From: Xestospongia muta
Lineage: Eukaryota > Porifera > Demospongiae > Haplosclerida > Petrosiidae
Direction of reading: 5' to 3'
NCBI GenBank assembly: GCA_963693285.1
Contig: OY848922.1
Coordinates: forward strand, 2,530,923 to 2,594,922
Length of the DNA stretch: 64,000 nt
Shown piece by piece: positions 38,280 through 53,137 of the stretch. The position numbers were made by a program, and so were the translations under genes. A model generated the notes under the pieces. The model made no database searches, had not been told where the DNA came from, and saw only the letters and a program-made list of their open reading frames with translations. How positions within the stretch are numbered: position 1 is the stretch's first letter; each line of letters begins with the position of its first letter.

Positions 38280-39707
38280 GCTTCACATTATTTGAATAGT
38301 TATTAATATACATGCTAGAACTAGTCTCGTAAGCTAACCCCCTTGTATAGAGAAGCTGACTTATGAGACTATGTTAGGACCATTCAATCACTCAACAAGT
38401 CAGCTCAGATGATCACGAAATTGAAACACCTTGTGGACTTATTAAATATACCAGCTCAGTCAGCTGCTTTGTCCCCATTATAATGATGGCCAGATTCATT
38501 GATTTCCATCCCAGCAAGCCATCGCATTTCTTTAGTACATTTAGTAGGCTACTTACTTAATTAAAGTAATTTGAATGGAGAAAATTCTATGGATTTTCAA
38601 AGCAAAGAAACTGTAAGATAAATATTATGATATGTTTAGTATTAATAAAGTTTCGTCTATATACTGTAGTGGTAGATCACTGCAGTTCTGATTCTCTTCA
38701 TTAATTTGGTACAACAAGGCACCATAAATAGACAATTCCTTATTTGATCACTTTGATACACTTTGGATACCAACCTTTGAATTCTCTGGCAATGCAAACT
38801 CCTAGCTGCTCAAAAGTGCAAAATGCTATGCTTAATAATTATATTGAGTGGCATGGTTGTATATAGTGAGTAATACTTACAATAGCTAATTATGAATCCA
38901 TGTTATAGAGGTCCCTTGTTTTTCATTGAGGCTTAGTAATAAGAAGCTGATCTTAATAATTGAAAAATATACTCGTTGTATATTAGTATTAACAAACAAT
39001 TGTGATGTATAATTCATCTATATAGATTGAAAATGGACTTAATATTAATTTAGTACTCCATTTGCATTTACAAAAAGATTCCAGCAGTCTTTCTGGGCTT
39101 GTTGATGCATACACCTCTGTTGTCTTGCTTTACTTTACTTACAATCCTCCATTAACACTGAGAATAATATTGGAGACAAAACGTTTCTCTTAATTGAGTG
39201 GTCCAGTTGGCCTTACTGCTTCGTAACTGAACCCTCTCTCCAATGTTGGTATATATAGAGTTCATTTTGGAACCTAAAGTCTTTTTGCTACTACGATGAC
39301 TTCATCCATGAATAGTACTACTGTAGATCATTAAATATAATAAATTTAGCATTCTTCAATTACTAGTGATTAATATAGCAAGTGTAATTGGAGCAGAACT
39401 AAACCTGTAAATATTAATGATAATTATGAGTAATTAATATAAATGAGGTTTTCATCAGCATAATGTTCTTGATTGCCAAAAATGAATTATCTGGTGCAAA
39501 AATAGACATTTAGAATTATAGTATATGTATAGAGTGTACCATCTTCAACCTGTATAGCTTGAATTTTATACCACAAACCAATAGCTCTGATATATGGGAG
39601 GCTTTTACCAATATTTTGATGAAACCAACCAAAGTACACACACACACAGACCACAGACACACACACTCACATACACACACACAGACACACAGACACACAG
39701 ACACACA

Positions 39708-39768
<61 letters not shown>

Positions 39769-40307
39769 CATCATCATATTAGTATAGCCATATAAATTCA
39801 TAATGTATCTAGCAAAAGTTTGGGTTATTGTTATATATAACCACAGGCTTACTAAAATAGCAATGTGTCTTCAGGCATTAGAAATATTTTATGCTAATCT
39901 ATTTAGCTTTTCTACCTGTAGGTTATGGATAATCTTCAAGACTTCCTATTAATTTTTACAGTCTCTTCTTACTTTAAAACTAGTTATATATCTCTATACT
40001 ATTCAACAGCTATCTTTTGCCAACGAAGGGATGTGACACTTACATAAGGAGGAAAACGACTATAGTATATTAAGTTATTACCTATTTATTTTTAAAATGC
40101 TAGATGATTCAGTCTAGGTCTGCAGTATCTGTTTTGAAAATCACCTTCGTTGATTATAGTAGCCTCCATTGTTCACTGATATAGCTTTTATTGGTTGCTC
40201 TTAAGGGAAAGTTATTAATACCGGTATTAATAATTATTATAAGAGCGATAGGAGTGGTTATATAATTACTGAAAGTCTGTAGCTAAGGTTATGATTAATT
40301 CTGCAAT
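37754..40307. other. Spacer between GFRP copy 2 and Rieske copy 2
   Basis: No gene recognised. It contains a TA microsatellite (38225-38275) and a CA microsatellite (39640-39766). Apart from repeat lengths and a deletion of about 115 bases in unit B near 50521 (present here about 39852-39960), it matches 48365-50833. The ORF at 37930-38112 is repeated in unit B only because the DNA is duplicated; it has no domain. Confidence 0.6.
39637..39768. repeat. CA microsatellite, unit A
   Basis: CA repeats with interspersed CAGA units, about 130 bases. The counterpart in unit B (50216-50426) is about 80 bases longer. ORFs reading through it (poly-His/Thr or poly-Cys/Val) are artefacts. Confidence 0.95.
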
Positions 40308-42384
40308 ATGGAGTGGTCGTCTGTAGCACTACATCTCTTTGGAGTATTGTCTGTTCTTCATTTATACAAATCAGACTATATAATATTGTCGACTGACTGC
40401 AGTACTACCAATACATCGTGTAACAACACAGCAACTAAACTTATTGATTATGTTTCACCTACCATACTGGAACTAGAAGTTAAACCAACTCTACAATGGT
40501 TAGCAATCATTGTACTCCTCTTTTACTCTCTCTACCTGGCTACAAAGGTCTACAAGGCTGTGTTTGGTAGGTACTACATCATTTATAAACAGAGGGAGAG
40601 AGATATTGGATATATAGTCCCATTAGGTAAGACAAAGAAAGATATTGCTAATATGGTTCGTAGAAAACGACTTGTTGGAGACATACCACCTCCTTATCCT
40701 AATGGATGGTATGAATTGATGAGATCTGAAGATTTACCTGTTGGTCAATCAAGAGCCATCAATATGAATGACGAACATTTTGCTGTCTTTAGAAACAAGA
40801 ATGAGCAAGTGTTTGTTACAGATGCCTATTGTCCTCATCTTGGTGCTAATTTAGGAGTGGGTGGTACTGTAGTCGGTAATTGTATTGAGTGTCCTTTTCA
40901 TGGTTGGCAATTTGATGGTGAGACAGGTGAATGTACAGCAGTGCCTTATGCATCTAAAGTACCAAATTTTGTGAAGATCAAAATATGGCCATCTATGGAA
41001 GTGAATGGTTTGATCTTAGTATGGTATGATGCTGAGGGAAGAGACCCTTCTTTCACAGTGCCTGAGTATCCACAAATAAAGAGTGGACATTGGACTTTTA
41101 AAGGAAGTTCTGTTCACTATATCAATTGTCATATCGAGGTAAATACAATTATTATATACAAAGGATTATCTTTTCATTTAGGAGATATCAGAAAACGGAG
41201 CTGATATTTCTCATTTGAAGACTGTTCATGAGACTGGTGTTCAGGCTGGCAGTCAAACACATTACAAGTCTAGCTGGTTGGGGAAAATATTGACACATGA
41301 GTGGAGGGTATGTACCACCATATGCACTATGTACTATAATTGAATTTTTGGTGAAAGTTATCTTTGGAATGCTTTTTTGATTTGATATAGATTAACAGTT
41401 ACTTGTTTATGAAAGTTTTATTGGGAAATAATACAGTGATCTTATTTGGACCTAACCACATGTACTATATATGTCTGTATTATTTCATCTCCACATTTCT
41501 GTAGGCCAAATGGGAACAACTTCCTTCTCCTAATAGCCATATTGGTCAAATGAAATTACATGTGATTAATAAGCTATTTGGTCGATGGAATTTCAAACTA
41601 TTAGACTTCCATGTATTGGTGGACCAGGTAAAACAAAGAGATTATAACAATTAAGATATTTTTCTAATTTCTTAGATTGGTCCTAGTGTGGTTCTTCTCA
41701 ACTTTAATTTTTTTATTGGCAAGCTAGTTCTCATACAAACTTATGTTCCTGAAGAGCCTCTAATGCAGCGAGTCAGTCACTATGTTTACTGTAACTGGTG
41801 GATACCGGCCTTTATTGCTACTTCAGTGGTCTTAAATGGAGAAGCAACTCATGTAATTTCAGCACTTAAAAACAAATTCCATATTTAGTTTAATGCTTAA
41901 AACTTACTCAAGCTTGGAACATGCTATGAGAGCCAAGTAACATAGCCAAAATAGTATGCAAAGTGATTGCTTTATTGTAGTGAAAAAGTCAAGTAACTTG
42001 TTACAATAAACCAAAGAGCCACCTTGAATTACTTTTCCTACACATTGTAAACACACACAAACACAGTGTATGTGCCAGACAATACATCATAATAATATTA
42101 TTTTTATGTTATCAAGACTTTTGACACTTTCAATACCATTTGTCACTTTTGTCACATAAGCTAATAGCAGTACCGTTATTTAACTGAACTGTTTCCATTT
42201 TTATCAACATTGTATATAGGTGGAACGAGATGCTTTGATATGGGGAAATAAACGTTACATGGGCAAACCAAATTTGGTAAAAGAGGATCGACTTATTTTG
42301 GCACATAGACGTTGGTACTCTCAGTTCTACTCTGAGAACAGTGTGAAAATGACGTTCAAGAAAGAAAACACTCTCACATGGTGA
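40308..42384 (+). CDS. Rieske oxygenase, Neverland/DAF-36-type, copy 2 (473 aa)
   Basis: Exons 40308-41138, 41182-41307, 41505-41627, 41676-41852 and 42220-42384, each identical in length to copy 1. The N-terminus [20 protein letters not shown], transmembrane segment, Rieske motif CPHLG...CPFHGW and iron motif [11 protein letters not shown] are all kept. The C-terminal half differs from copy 1 more than the Rieske domain does (for example ILTHEWRAKWEQLPSPNSHI against [20 protein letters not shown]). It looks fully functional. The likely reaction is sterol C7 desaturation at the ER, inferred from the family. It lies downstream of PAH-GFRP copy 2 and tail to tail with the CFAP157 fragment. Confidence 0.88.
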
Positions 42385-42647
42385 CAACAAGTACTTCATA
42401 TGCATATAAAATTATATACATAGCACTCACTGCAAACTTCCACTGATTGTACATAGAGTTTACATGTAGAGTGATACATTTACACTTTTGATTATGTAGT
42501 ACATGTATAGATTATCAAATAGAAATATGTAGTTTATAATGTATACGGAATTATAGTCATTTTAAAAGGAAGTTTTATACATTATTGAAACATACACATC
42601 ATTTTTTTCAAATAAAATTCTAAACACAACTAGATGTATTTGTTAAT

Positions 42648-44207
42648 TTATCTTGTACTATCTAACTGAAGTGGAGGTAAATGAGTTTGGGATGACATTG
42701 AAGGTATTAAACCAAGGTCTCCAGGTTTGTAAGATGTACTGATAAAAAAAGTGTCAATGAATAAACTATCTTACAAAAATTATTATCATTAGTAATCTGT
42801 CTAACTGTGAATTGCCAAATCAGGCATTTGTTAACATCAAAGTACTCATCATTGTTGTGCCTTAAGCCGACTATTAGTTAGGTTAACAATTTTAAAATGA
42901 TGCAAATGATTTCTGATCAAAGCATATACAAATCAACTAAATTAGTACATTAACAGTCAGTCACTATAGTATGTTACATTCAGTATAGCTACAGTGCATT
43001 ATACAAGTCAACTTCAGGTCAAGGGAAGTAACACTATTTAACACTAACATACTAGCTATTATACTGTCACATGTAAAAGTATGATGCTTGTGGGTGAAAC
43101 ACAGTGTATGTTATTGTACTATGTCAGTTAATGTACTGGTATGTAAGTCAAGCTACTTTAAACTGGTAGTGTTAATTGCGTCACTTACTGTCCAGTAAGT
43201 TGAACTTTGCTTGCTGTCCTACTGATGGGAGCAGTGACTAACATATTCATCAATGTTGACATTATTGTATCTCTTTGGTGGCTCTGTCCACTATTGTAAT
43301 GATGACTTGTAGGCTAACGAAAGAGATTAAGCACAGCATTTATAATTGTGTCATGTTCTTACTTCCAAAGAAGCTTTTAATGTTTTAGCTGCTGAGCTCA
43401 TTAAGACTTTCAATTTGTCTAATTCCTCTTTAGTCATTTGATAAAGTTCACGAAGTTCTTTAAGTTCAGCTTGAAGTGCTTTTAGATCAACCTTATATAC
43501 CTAAATACAATTGAAACTATAATATAGTCTTGTTTACAACCAATAGGATGCCATGTACATTAGTGAGTGAGTAGTACATGTTAGTTGAGATCATTACCTC
43601 AGCTTGTTGGGTTGTAGTTAGTGCTGTATGTTGAGACTCTTTTAACTGTTGTTGAGTCTCTATTAACTAGTCTTTGTAACAAATGAGTTCACTTAGAGTT
43701 CTTTCTTGTTCTTGAACTTTGTCCTTTAACATAACAAAGATCTAAGAAGGAGAATACCACTCTAATTGTTGATGAGTAATTTTAACCAAAGAATACATGC
43801 TTATAACAGGCTTTATTAATAGAAGTAGTTATTATGAATTCTTAAGTTAAGTATTATACAATATAGCTTGAGCTGTGTTAACTGAGACAAACAATAAAAG
43901 AAAACATTAGAGTCTTTAGAAAATTAATGCCTGACTTACTTTCTGATTGCTAATATTCCTTCGTGTCATATCTCTTTCATTTGTCTCCATAATTTCCAAA
44001 CGGCGACAGAGCTCTCTCTCCCTCTCTCTAAGTCTCTCATTCTCTTTTACAAGTTCTGTTGTCTTGTCTGACATTCTGTGAAGTTGTTGATTAATGGATA
44101 CATTCTCTTGTATTGTCCTTTTAGTAGTGTCAGCCATTTGTAAGTCAGATACTTTACGAAACTCTGCAGCAACATTGCTAACTTTAGCTACCATTTCTTT
44201 ACGCATC
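42648..44207 (-). pseudogene. CFAP157: CFAP157 truncated copy (exons 4-8 only)
   Basis: Equivalents of exons 4-8 of the intact gene at 53138-56319 are present (exon 4 at 43940-44207, stop at 42648). Exons 1-3 are missing because the duplication breakpoint near 45040 lies in intron 3. In addition exon 5 has a C-to-T change that makes an in-frame TAG (43667-43669 on the plus strand), where the intact copy has Gln in KDQLIETQQQ. With no start and a nonsense codon it cannot encode the full protein. Sequence is otherwise nearly identical to the intact gene, so the damage is recent. Confidence 0.9.
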
Positions 44208-44257
44208 CTAAAAAACGAATATGATAACTAGTGTTTCCACTAGGTCATTTACTCACC

Positions 44258-44675
44258 ATCCATTAATCCATCCATCCATCCATATATACATACATGTACA
44301 TACATCAACCCATAGATCCATCCATTCATCCATCCATCCATATATACATACATCAATCCATTGATCTATTTATCCGTCCATATATGCATACACAAATATA
44401 CATCAATCCATTGATCTATCCATTGATCCATCCATCCATACATACATGTACATACATCAATCCATAGATCCATTTATCCATTTATCCATCCATCCATCCA
44501 CATATACATACATGTACATATTTCAATCCATAGATCCGTTTACCCATCCATCCATCCATCCATATATACATACATCAATCCATAGATCCATTTATCCATC
44601 CATCCATCCATATATACATACATGTACATACATCAATCCATTGATCTATCCATCAATGGATCCATTCATCTATCA
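44258..44675. repeat. CATC/CATA tetranucleotide repeat, unit A
   Basis: Compound microsatellite of CCAT, CATA and TACATGTA units. In unit B (54748-55060) it is shorter and lies in intron 3 of CFAP157. The ORFs rich in His, Pro, Ile and Ser that cross it are repeat artefacts. Confidence 0.9.
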
Positions 44676-45487
44676 CTTTTTCATTATTGGATATAAAACA
44701 CTAAAATTGTGACATTTATGTGGCTCAGTTGTGGTACATGTATTGATAATAGTATTATATTGAAGTAGTAGTAGTCTAATGTTACTGTTTCCTTTGTACC
44801 TCCTCACTAATAGTACTATAATAGTTATTGATATCATATAGAAACTATAAAGTACATGAAATATGATAGTGGTCAAGAATCACATTAACCTGTTACTATA
44901 GTTGCTATGGAATCCAGGATATAATAACACCTATTTTCTTTATTACAATACATTGTAGTAATATTAATCATCATTTGTGAGTTTGTAATAAGCTAATCAG
45001 TTAAAGTATATTGTAGTATATTGTAGGCATTTTGTAGGCAAAAAATATTCCAATTCCAATTCTATTTTCTATCCTTCGATGGAATATTTAACAGCTAAAA
45101 TCCTATAGCCCCACCCTAACCGGAAATATGTCGCTTTGCTCCATTCTAAGAGACAGCTCGCGGTGCTCGTTTTACTTCAATGAGCGATGGAAAGTAGAAT
45201 TGGAATTGGATGTCCGCCTTCGGCTTCCGTAAAATCTATAGATGACTCCAAACAATAATATTATGATGTCATAGTGGTAATTCCCAGAACTGTGAAATTA
45301 TTACAACTTACACATTTAAAGAAAAGAATTTTAATCCCTCACTGTTTGATTAAATTCATCTGACTAACATCATTCAAAAGGTGACAACACATTCTATCAC
45401 TGGATAAACAAAATGTGTCAAAGCCTATATATATAAATGAACACAACATTATACAATTATCTTTTCTTATACTAGAGCAAAAGAATC

Positions 45488-47831
45488 ATGGATTCTTCTA
45501 CTGACCCTACAGCAAATGTATCTAGTAGTAAGTTTGAATAGTAAAATATATAAGACCATCCAATGATCTTTCTTATATACAGGGCCACTTTGGTTCCACA
45601 AACATATTTCTGACCTAGATGCCACAGCTAATGATGTAATGGAAGCCAACAAGGACCTCAAAGCTGACCATCCTGTAAGAAAATAACTTAGATTCTTATA
45701 TCTATAGATTAATTTTATAGGGTTTTAATGATCAAGTTTATCGCAAAAGAAGAGAGTATTTTGAAAATCTTGCCACAACATTTAAGCAGTGAGAAACAAC
45801 AACAGTTATGATTTTTTGTTATGCCATTTTCCATAGTGGTGACCCTATCCCTCGTGCTGAATATACACCAGATGAAATTAAAACATGGTAAATTATTAGA
45901 AGATGCATGCATGTATATGATATTGTTGTTGATAAAACAAAATTGCATGAAATTGAAGAAACTGTGATGTTTTTTGCCTATATTAAGACATGTACATATA
46001 ATATGCTAAATAGTGTATATATATAATAAATGTGACCATATATACGAAAATGGTACTTAACGCACAAACGAATTTCGAAGAAACGCTTGTATGGAAACGG
46101 TTGCTATGCAGCCATCTTGAACAGGAAGTTATTAAAATTAAGTATGTGACAAGCACAATAATTGACCTATATGAATACCAAATTATATTGATTTCCTGCT
46201 CAAGATGGCCGCGTAGCAACCGTTTATACACAAGCGTTTCTTCGAGATTCGTTTGCGAGTTAAGTACCTACCATTTTCGTATTTATGGTCACATATATAT
46301 ATATATATATGCCTATAATAAAAAATCAGTGAGTGTTTGCTGGTAACTGCTTTTAGTTTAACAGTTTATAACCTAGACCTCCTTTTAAAGTGTAATACAT
46401 TAAGCCTGCAAATTTAGCATGTACCACTAAACTTTGTACTCCAATTAAGTAAAAAGGACGTGATGCGGAATATAGCGAAAGTTAAATCCGAATGGCTTTA
46501 AAACTAAATTTAGTAGATGTAATTAATAGTAGGTTTATATAGCCTAGTGCTATATACTATTTGACTTCACTAATGCCATACAATTGAACCAACACAACAA
46601 TATAATAGCTACATTAGTAATTATGTTTGATGTAGCAATTATTAATATTGATGTATTATAGGAGTACCATCTACAAAGAATTGACTAAACTCTACCCAAC
46701 TCATGCTTGCAAAGAGTATAACCGCATCTTCCCTCTATTAGAGAAGCACTGTGGCTACAGGTATATGTTCAGAAGCATATATGCATGTGTGAATATGATT
46801 TCATTTATGCAGTGAGAACACCATTCCACAGTTAGAAGATGTGTCCAACTTTCTTAAAGGTAATTTTTATTTTTAAAATCATTTCATTGACAATAAACAT
46901 AGGACAAACTGGATTTCAACTTCGTCCAGTGGCTGGTCTGTTGTCTTCTCGTGATTTTTTAGCTGGTCTGGCATTTCGTGTTTTCCACTCTACACAATAT
47001 GTTCGTCATGGATCCAAACCATTTTATACTCCTGAACCGTAAGTACATCATATAATAATATGCTAATACATTTGCAATAAATTTTACAGAGATGTCTGTC
47101 ATGAACTGCTTGGTCATGTTCCATTATTTTGTGATCCCAGTTTTGCTGATTTCTCTCAGGTATAAAATGGTTCATATAAATTCATGCAGTCTCTTTATAC
47201 ATGCACATCAACACAGGAGATGGGTTTAGCTTCACTTGGTGCTTGTGATGAAGATGTCAAAAAGCTTGCCACTGTAAATTATAATAATCGGATTATAAAT
47301 AAGTGTTTCATTGTATTATAAATAGCTTTACTGGTTTACTGTGGAGTTTGGTCTGTGTCTTCAAGATGGTGAACGAAAAGCTTATGGAGCTGGAATTCTT
47401 TCATCATTTGGTGAACTTCAGGTAAGTGCGTGTTGTGTATAATTGAATTTCAATAAATAGATTCACTTCATTACTTTATGCAGTATTGCTTGAGTGATGA
47501 ACCAGAAGTGAGAGACCTTGATCTTAAAGAGGCTTCAGATACTAATTATCCCATCACAACTTATCAACCAATATACTTTTTGGCTAGCAGTTTTGAAGAT
47601 GCAAAGAAAAAGATGGGGTTAGTGATAATAATGAGCAATATTCATGTATGTACCAAATGTTGTCATTATAGTGAGTGGGGGAGTACTATTAAGAAGCCTT
47701 TCCATCTCCAATATATGCCTTGCTATGAAAGTGTACGAGTGCTTGCTTTGGACAAAGAAGAAAGGAAGAAGCAAATTTCTGCAGGAATTGAGGCTGACAA
47801 AGCTGAGCTTGAAGCAATGGAAACCAATTAA
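45488..47831 (+). CDS. PAH: Phenylalanine hydroxylase, copy 3 (349 aa)
   Basis: Twelve exons at 45488-45527, 45583-45674, 45721-45788, 45837-45887, 46662-46760, 46813-46859, 46903-47038, 47090-47159, 47217-47273, 47326-47421, 47484-47617 and 47672-47831, lengths identical to the other copies. Catalytic residues are conserved. At the end of exon 11 a C-to-G change alters the Arg codon that spans the splice junction to Gly (DAKKKM-G against DAKKKM-R). The splice donor itself (GTTAGT) is unchanged. Intron 4 carries the foldback element at 46031-46293. GFRP copy 3 follows. Confidence 0.9.
46031..46293. mobile_element. Foldback MITE in PAH copy 3 intron 4
   Basis: Counterpart of the element at 35392-35650, with the same TGTGACCATA / TATGGTCACA ends and a few bases longer inside. 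It was carried along by the segmental duplication rather than inserted independently. Confidence 0.85.
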
Positions 47832-48053
47832 AGTCTTGATGATTGAACTTATTGATTTTAATATAATATGTACAGCTGCTTTTAGTGATTGCTACAAAGT
47901 ATAATGTATTGTTTATATAGTTTGCTCATAATCAGTTATATTATAATGAATATATATTGCTAATTTTAAAATTGTGCAAGACTAACAAATTTATAGGGAG
48001 TAGAGTAGTATAAAATACCACACAACTTTGTTAAAGCAACATTGACATCACAG

Positions 48054-48364
48054 ATGCCTTACGTAATAATCAGTTCGCTCGTTCGAGTCGAAGCGGGCCC
48101 AACTATTTGTGGAGATGAGTCGAGTGATCCTGAACTAATGAAAGAACTGGGTGCTGAGCTAAAATCTGAACCTGGGAACTTTATGTAAGTTCAGTTGTGC
48201 TTTATTGTTACGTCAACGCATTTTCTCATTATAGGAAGGTGTTTGAATCTCCTGATCCGCCTCGAATTATTCTTAATAAGTTAGAGTTGCTCGGCTATGA
48301 ATTGATTACCTCGTCAGAACTTAATCAGAGACACATCTGGACTCTTCACAAGCCATATAAATAG
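48054..48364 (+). CDS. GCHFR: GFRP, copy 3 (86 aa)
   Basis: Exons 48054-48184 and 48235-48364. The protein keeps all recognisable GFRP blocks (MPYVIISSLVRVE, GDESSDPELMKELG, PPRIILNKLELLGYE, HIWTLHKPYK) and the VFESPDPP form of copy 1. Third-position changes and one Glu-to-Glu-neutral context around GTCGAAGCGGG (Thr to Ala) distinguish it. The TATAAAATA motif and PAH spacing are conserved. Confidence 0.92.
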
Positions 48365-50820
<2,456 letters not shown>

Positions 50821-50833
50821 ATAATTACTGAAA

Positions 50834-52873
50834 GTGTCTGTTCTTCATTTATACAAATCAGACTATATAATATTGTCTACTGACTGCAGTACTACCAATA
50901 CATCCTGCAACAACACAGCAACTAAACTTATTGATTATGTTTCACCTACCATACTGGAACTAGAAGTTAAACCAACTCTACAATGGTTAGCAATCATTGT
51001 ACTCCTCTTTTACTCTCTCTACTTGGCTACAAAGGTCTACAAGGCTGTGTTTGGTAGGTACTACATCATTTATAAACAGAGGGAGAGAGATATTGGATAT
51101 ATAGTCCCATTAGGTAAGACAAAGAAAGATATTGCTAATATGGTTCGTAGAAAACGACTTGTTGGAGACATACCACCTCCTTATCCTAATGGATGGTATG
51201 AATTGATGAGATCTGAAGATTTACCTGTTGGTCAATCAAGAGCCATCAATATGAATGACGAACATTTTGCTGTCTTTAGAAACAAGAATGAGCAAGTGTT
51301 TGTTACAGATGCCTATTGTCCTCATCTTGGTGCTAATTTAGGAGTGGGTGGTACTGTAGTCGGTAATTGTATTGAGTGTCCTTTTCATGGTTGGCAATTT
51401 GATGGTGAGACAGGTGAATGTACAGCAGTGCCTTATGCATCTAAAGTACCAAATTTTGTGAAGATCAAAATATGGCCATCTATGGAAGTGAATGGTTTGA
51501 TCTTAGTATGGTATGATGCTGAGGGAAGAGACCCTTCTTTCACAGTGCCTGAGTATCCACAAATAAAGAGTGGACATTGGACTTTTAAAGGAAGTTCTGT
51601 TCACTATATCAATTGTCATATCGAGGTAAATACAATTATTATATACAAAGGATTATCTTTTCATTTAGGAGATATCAGAAAACGGAGCTGATATTTCTCA
51701 TTTGAAGACTGTTCATGAGACTGGTGTTCAGGCTGGCAGTCAAACACATTACAAGTCTAGCTGGTTGGGGAAAATATTGACACATGAGTGGAGGGTATGT
51801 ACCACCATATGCACTATGTACTATAATTGAATTTTTGGTGAAAGTTATCTTTGGAATGCTTTTTTGATTTGATATAGATTAACAGTTACTTGTTTATGAA
51901 AGTTTTATTGGGAAATAATACAGTGATCTTATTTGGACCTAACCACATGTACTATATATGTCTGTATTATTTCATCTCCACATTTCTGTAGGCCAAATGG
52001 GAACAACTTCCTTCTCCTAATAGCCATATTGGTCAAATGAAATTACATGTGATTAATAAGCTATTTGGTCGATGGAATTTCAAACTATTAGACTTCCATG
52101 TATTGGTGGACCAGGTAAAACAAAGAGATTATAACAATTAAGATATTTTTCTAATTTCTTAGATTGGTCCTAGTGTGGTTCTTCTCAACTTTAATTTTTT
52201 TATTGGCAAGCTAGTTCTCATACAAACTTATGTTCCTGAAGAGCCTCTAATGCAGCGAGTCAGTCACTATGTTTACTGTAACTGGTGGATACCTGCCTTT
52301 ATTGCTACTTCAGTGGTCTTAAATGGAGAAGCAACTCATGTAATTTCAGCACTTAAAAACAATTCCATATTTAGTTTAATGCTTAAAACTTACTCAAGCT
52401 TGGAACATGCTATGAGAGCCAAGTAACATAGCCAAAATAGTATGCAAAGTGATTGCTTTATTGTAGTGAAGAAGTCAAGTAACTTGTTACAGTAAACCAA
52501 AGAGCCACCTTGAATTACTTTTCCTACACAATTGTAAACACACACAAACACATTGTATGTGCCGGACAATACATCATAATAACATTATTTTTATATGTTA
52601 TCAAGACTTTTGACACTTTCGATACCATTTGTCACTTTTTTCACATAAGCTAATAGCAGTACTGTTATTTAACTGAACTGTTTCCATTTTTATCAACATT
52701 GTATATAGGTAGAACGAGATGCATTGATATGGGGAAATAAACGTTACATGGGCAAACCAAATTTGGTAAAAGAGGATCGACTTATTTTGGCACATAGACG
52801 TTGGTACTCTCAGTTCTACTCTGAGAACAGTGTGAAAATGACGTTCAAGAAAGAAAACACTCTCACATGGTGA
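50834..52873 (+). pseudogene. Rieske oxygenase copy 3, start codon deleted
   Basis: Exons end at 51625, then 51669-51794, 51992-52114, 52163-52339 and 52709-52873. Exons 2-5 match copy 2 in length and phase, and the Rieske and iron-binding motifs are intact. A deletion equivalent to 40277-40348 of copy 2 (72 bases) removes the 5' leader end, the ATG and about 13 codons of the first hydrophobic segment. The frame then opens at [10 protein letters not shown] without ATG, with a stop just upstream; the next in-frame Met is about 100 residues on, past the transmembrane helix. It could still be translated if an upstream exon supplies a start, but as read it is a very recent pseudogene. Confidence 0.75.
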
Positions 52874-53137
52874 CAACAAGTACTTCATATGCATATAAAA
52901 TTATATACATAGCACTCACTGCAAACTTCCACTGATTGTACATAGAGTTTACATGTAGAGTGATACATTTACACTTTTGATTATGTAGTACATGTATAGA
53001 TTATCAAATAGAAATATGTAGTTTGTAATGTATACGGAATTATAGTCATTTTAAAAGGAAGTTTTATGCATTATTGAAACATACACATCATTTTTTTCAA
53101 ATAAAATTCTAAACACAACTAACATGTATTTGTTAAT

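Larger units (their letters stand above)
34390..45035. repeat. Large tandem segmental duplication, unit A
   Basis: About 10.6 kb containing PAH copy 2, GFRP copy 2, Rieske copy 2 and the 3' part of CFAP157. It is repeated as unit B at about 45046-55400 with very few differences. Offsets between equivalents are 10639 bases at PAH, 10487 at Rieske and 10490 at CFAP157, the change reflecting indels in simple repeats and spacers. The left end is inside the 289-bp MITE and the right end inside a CFAP157 intron. Confidence 0.9.
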
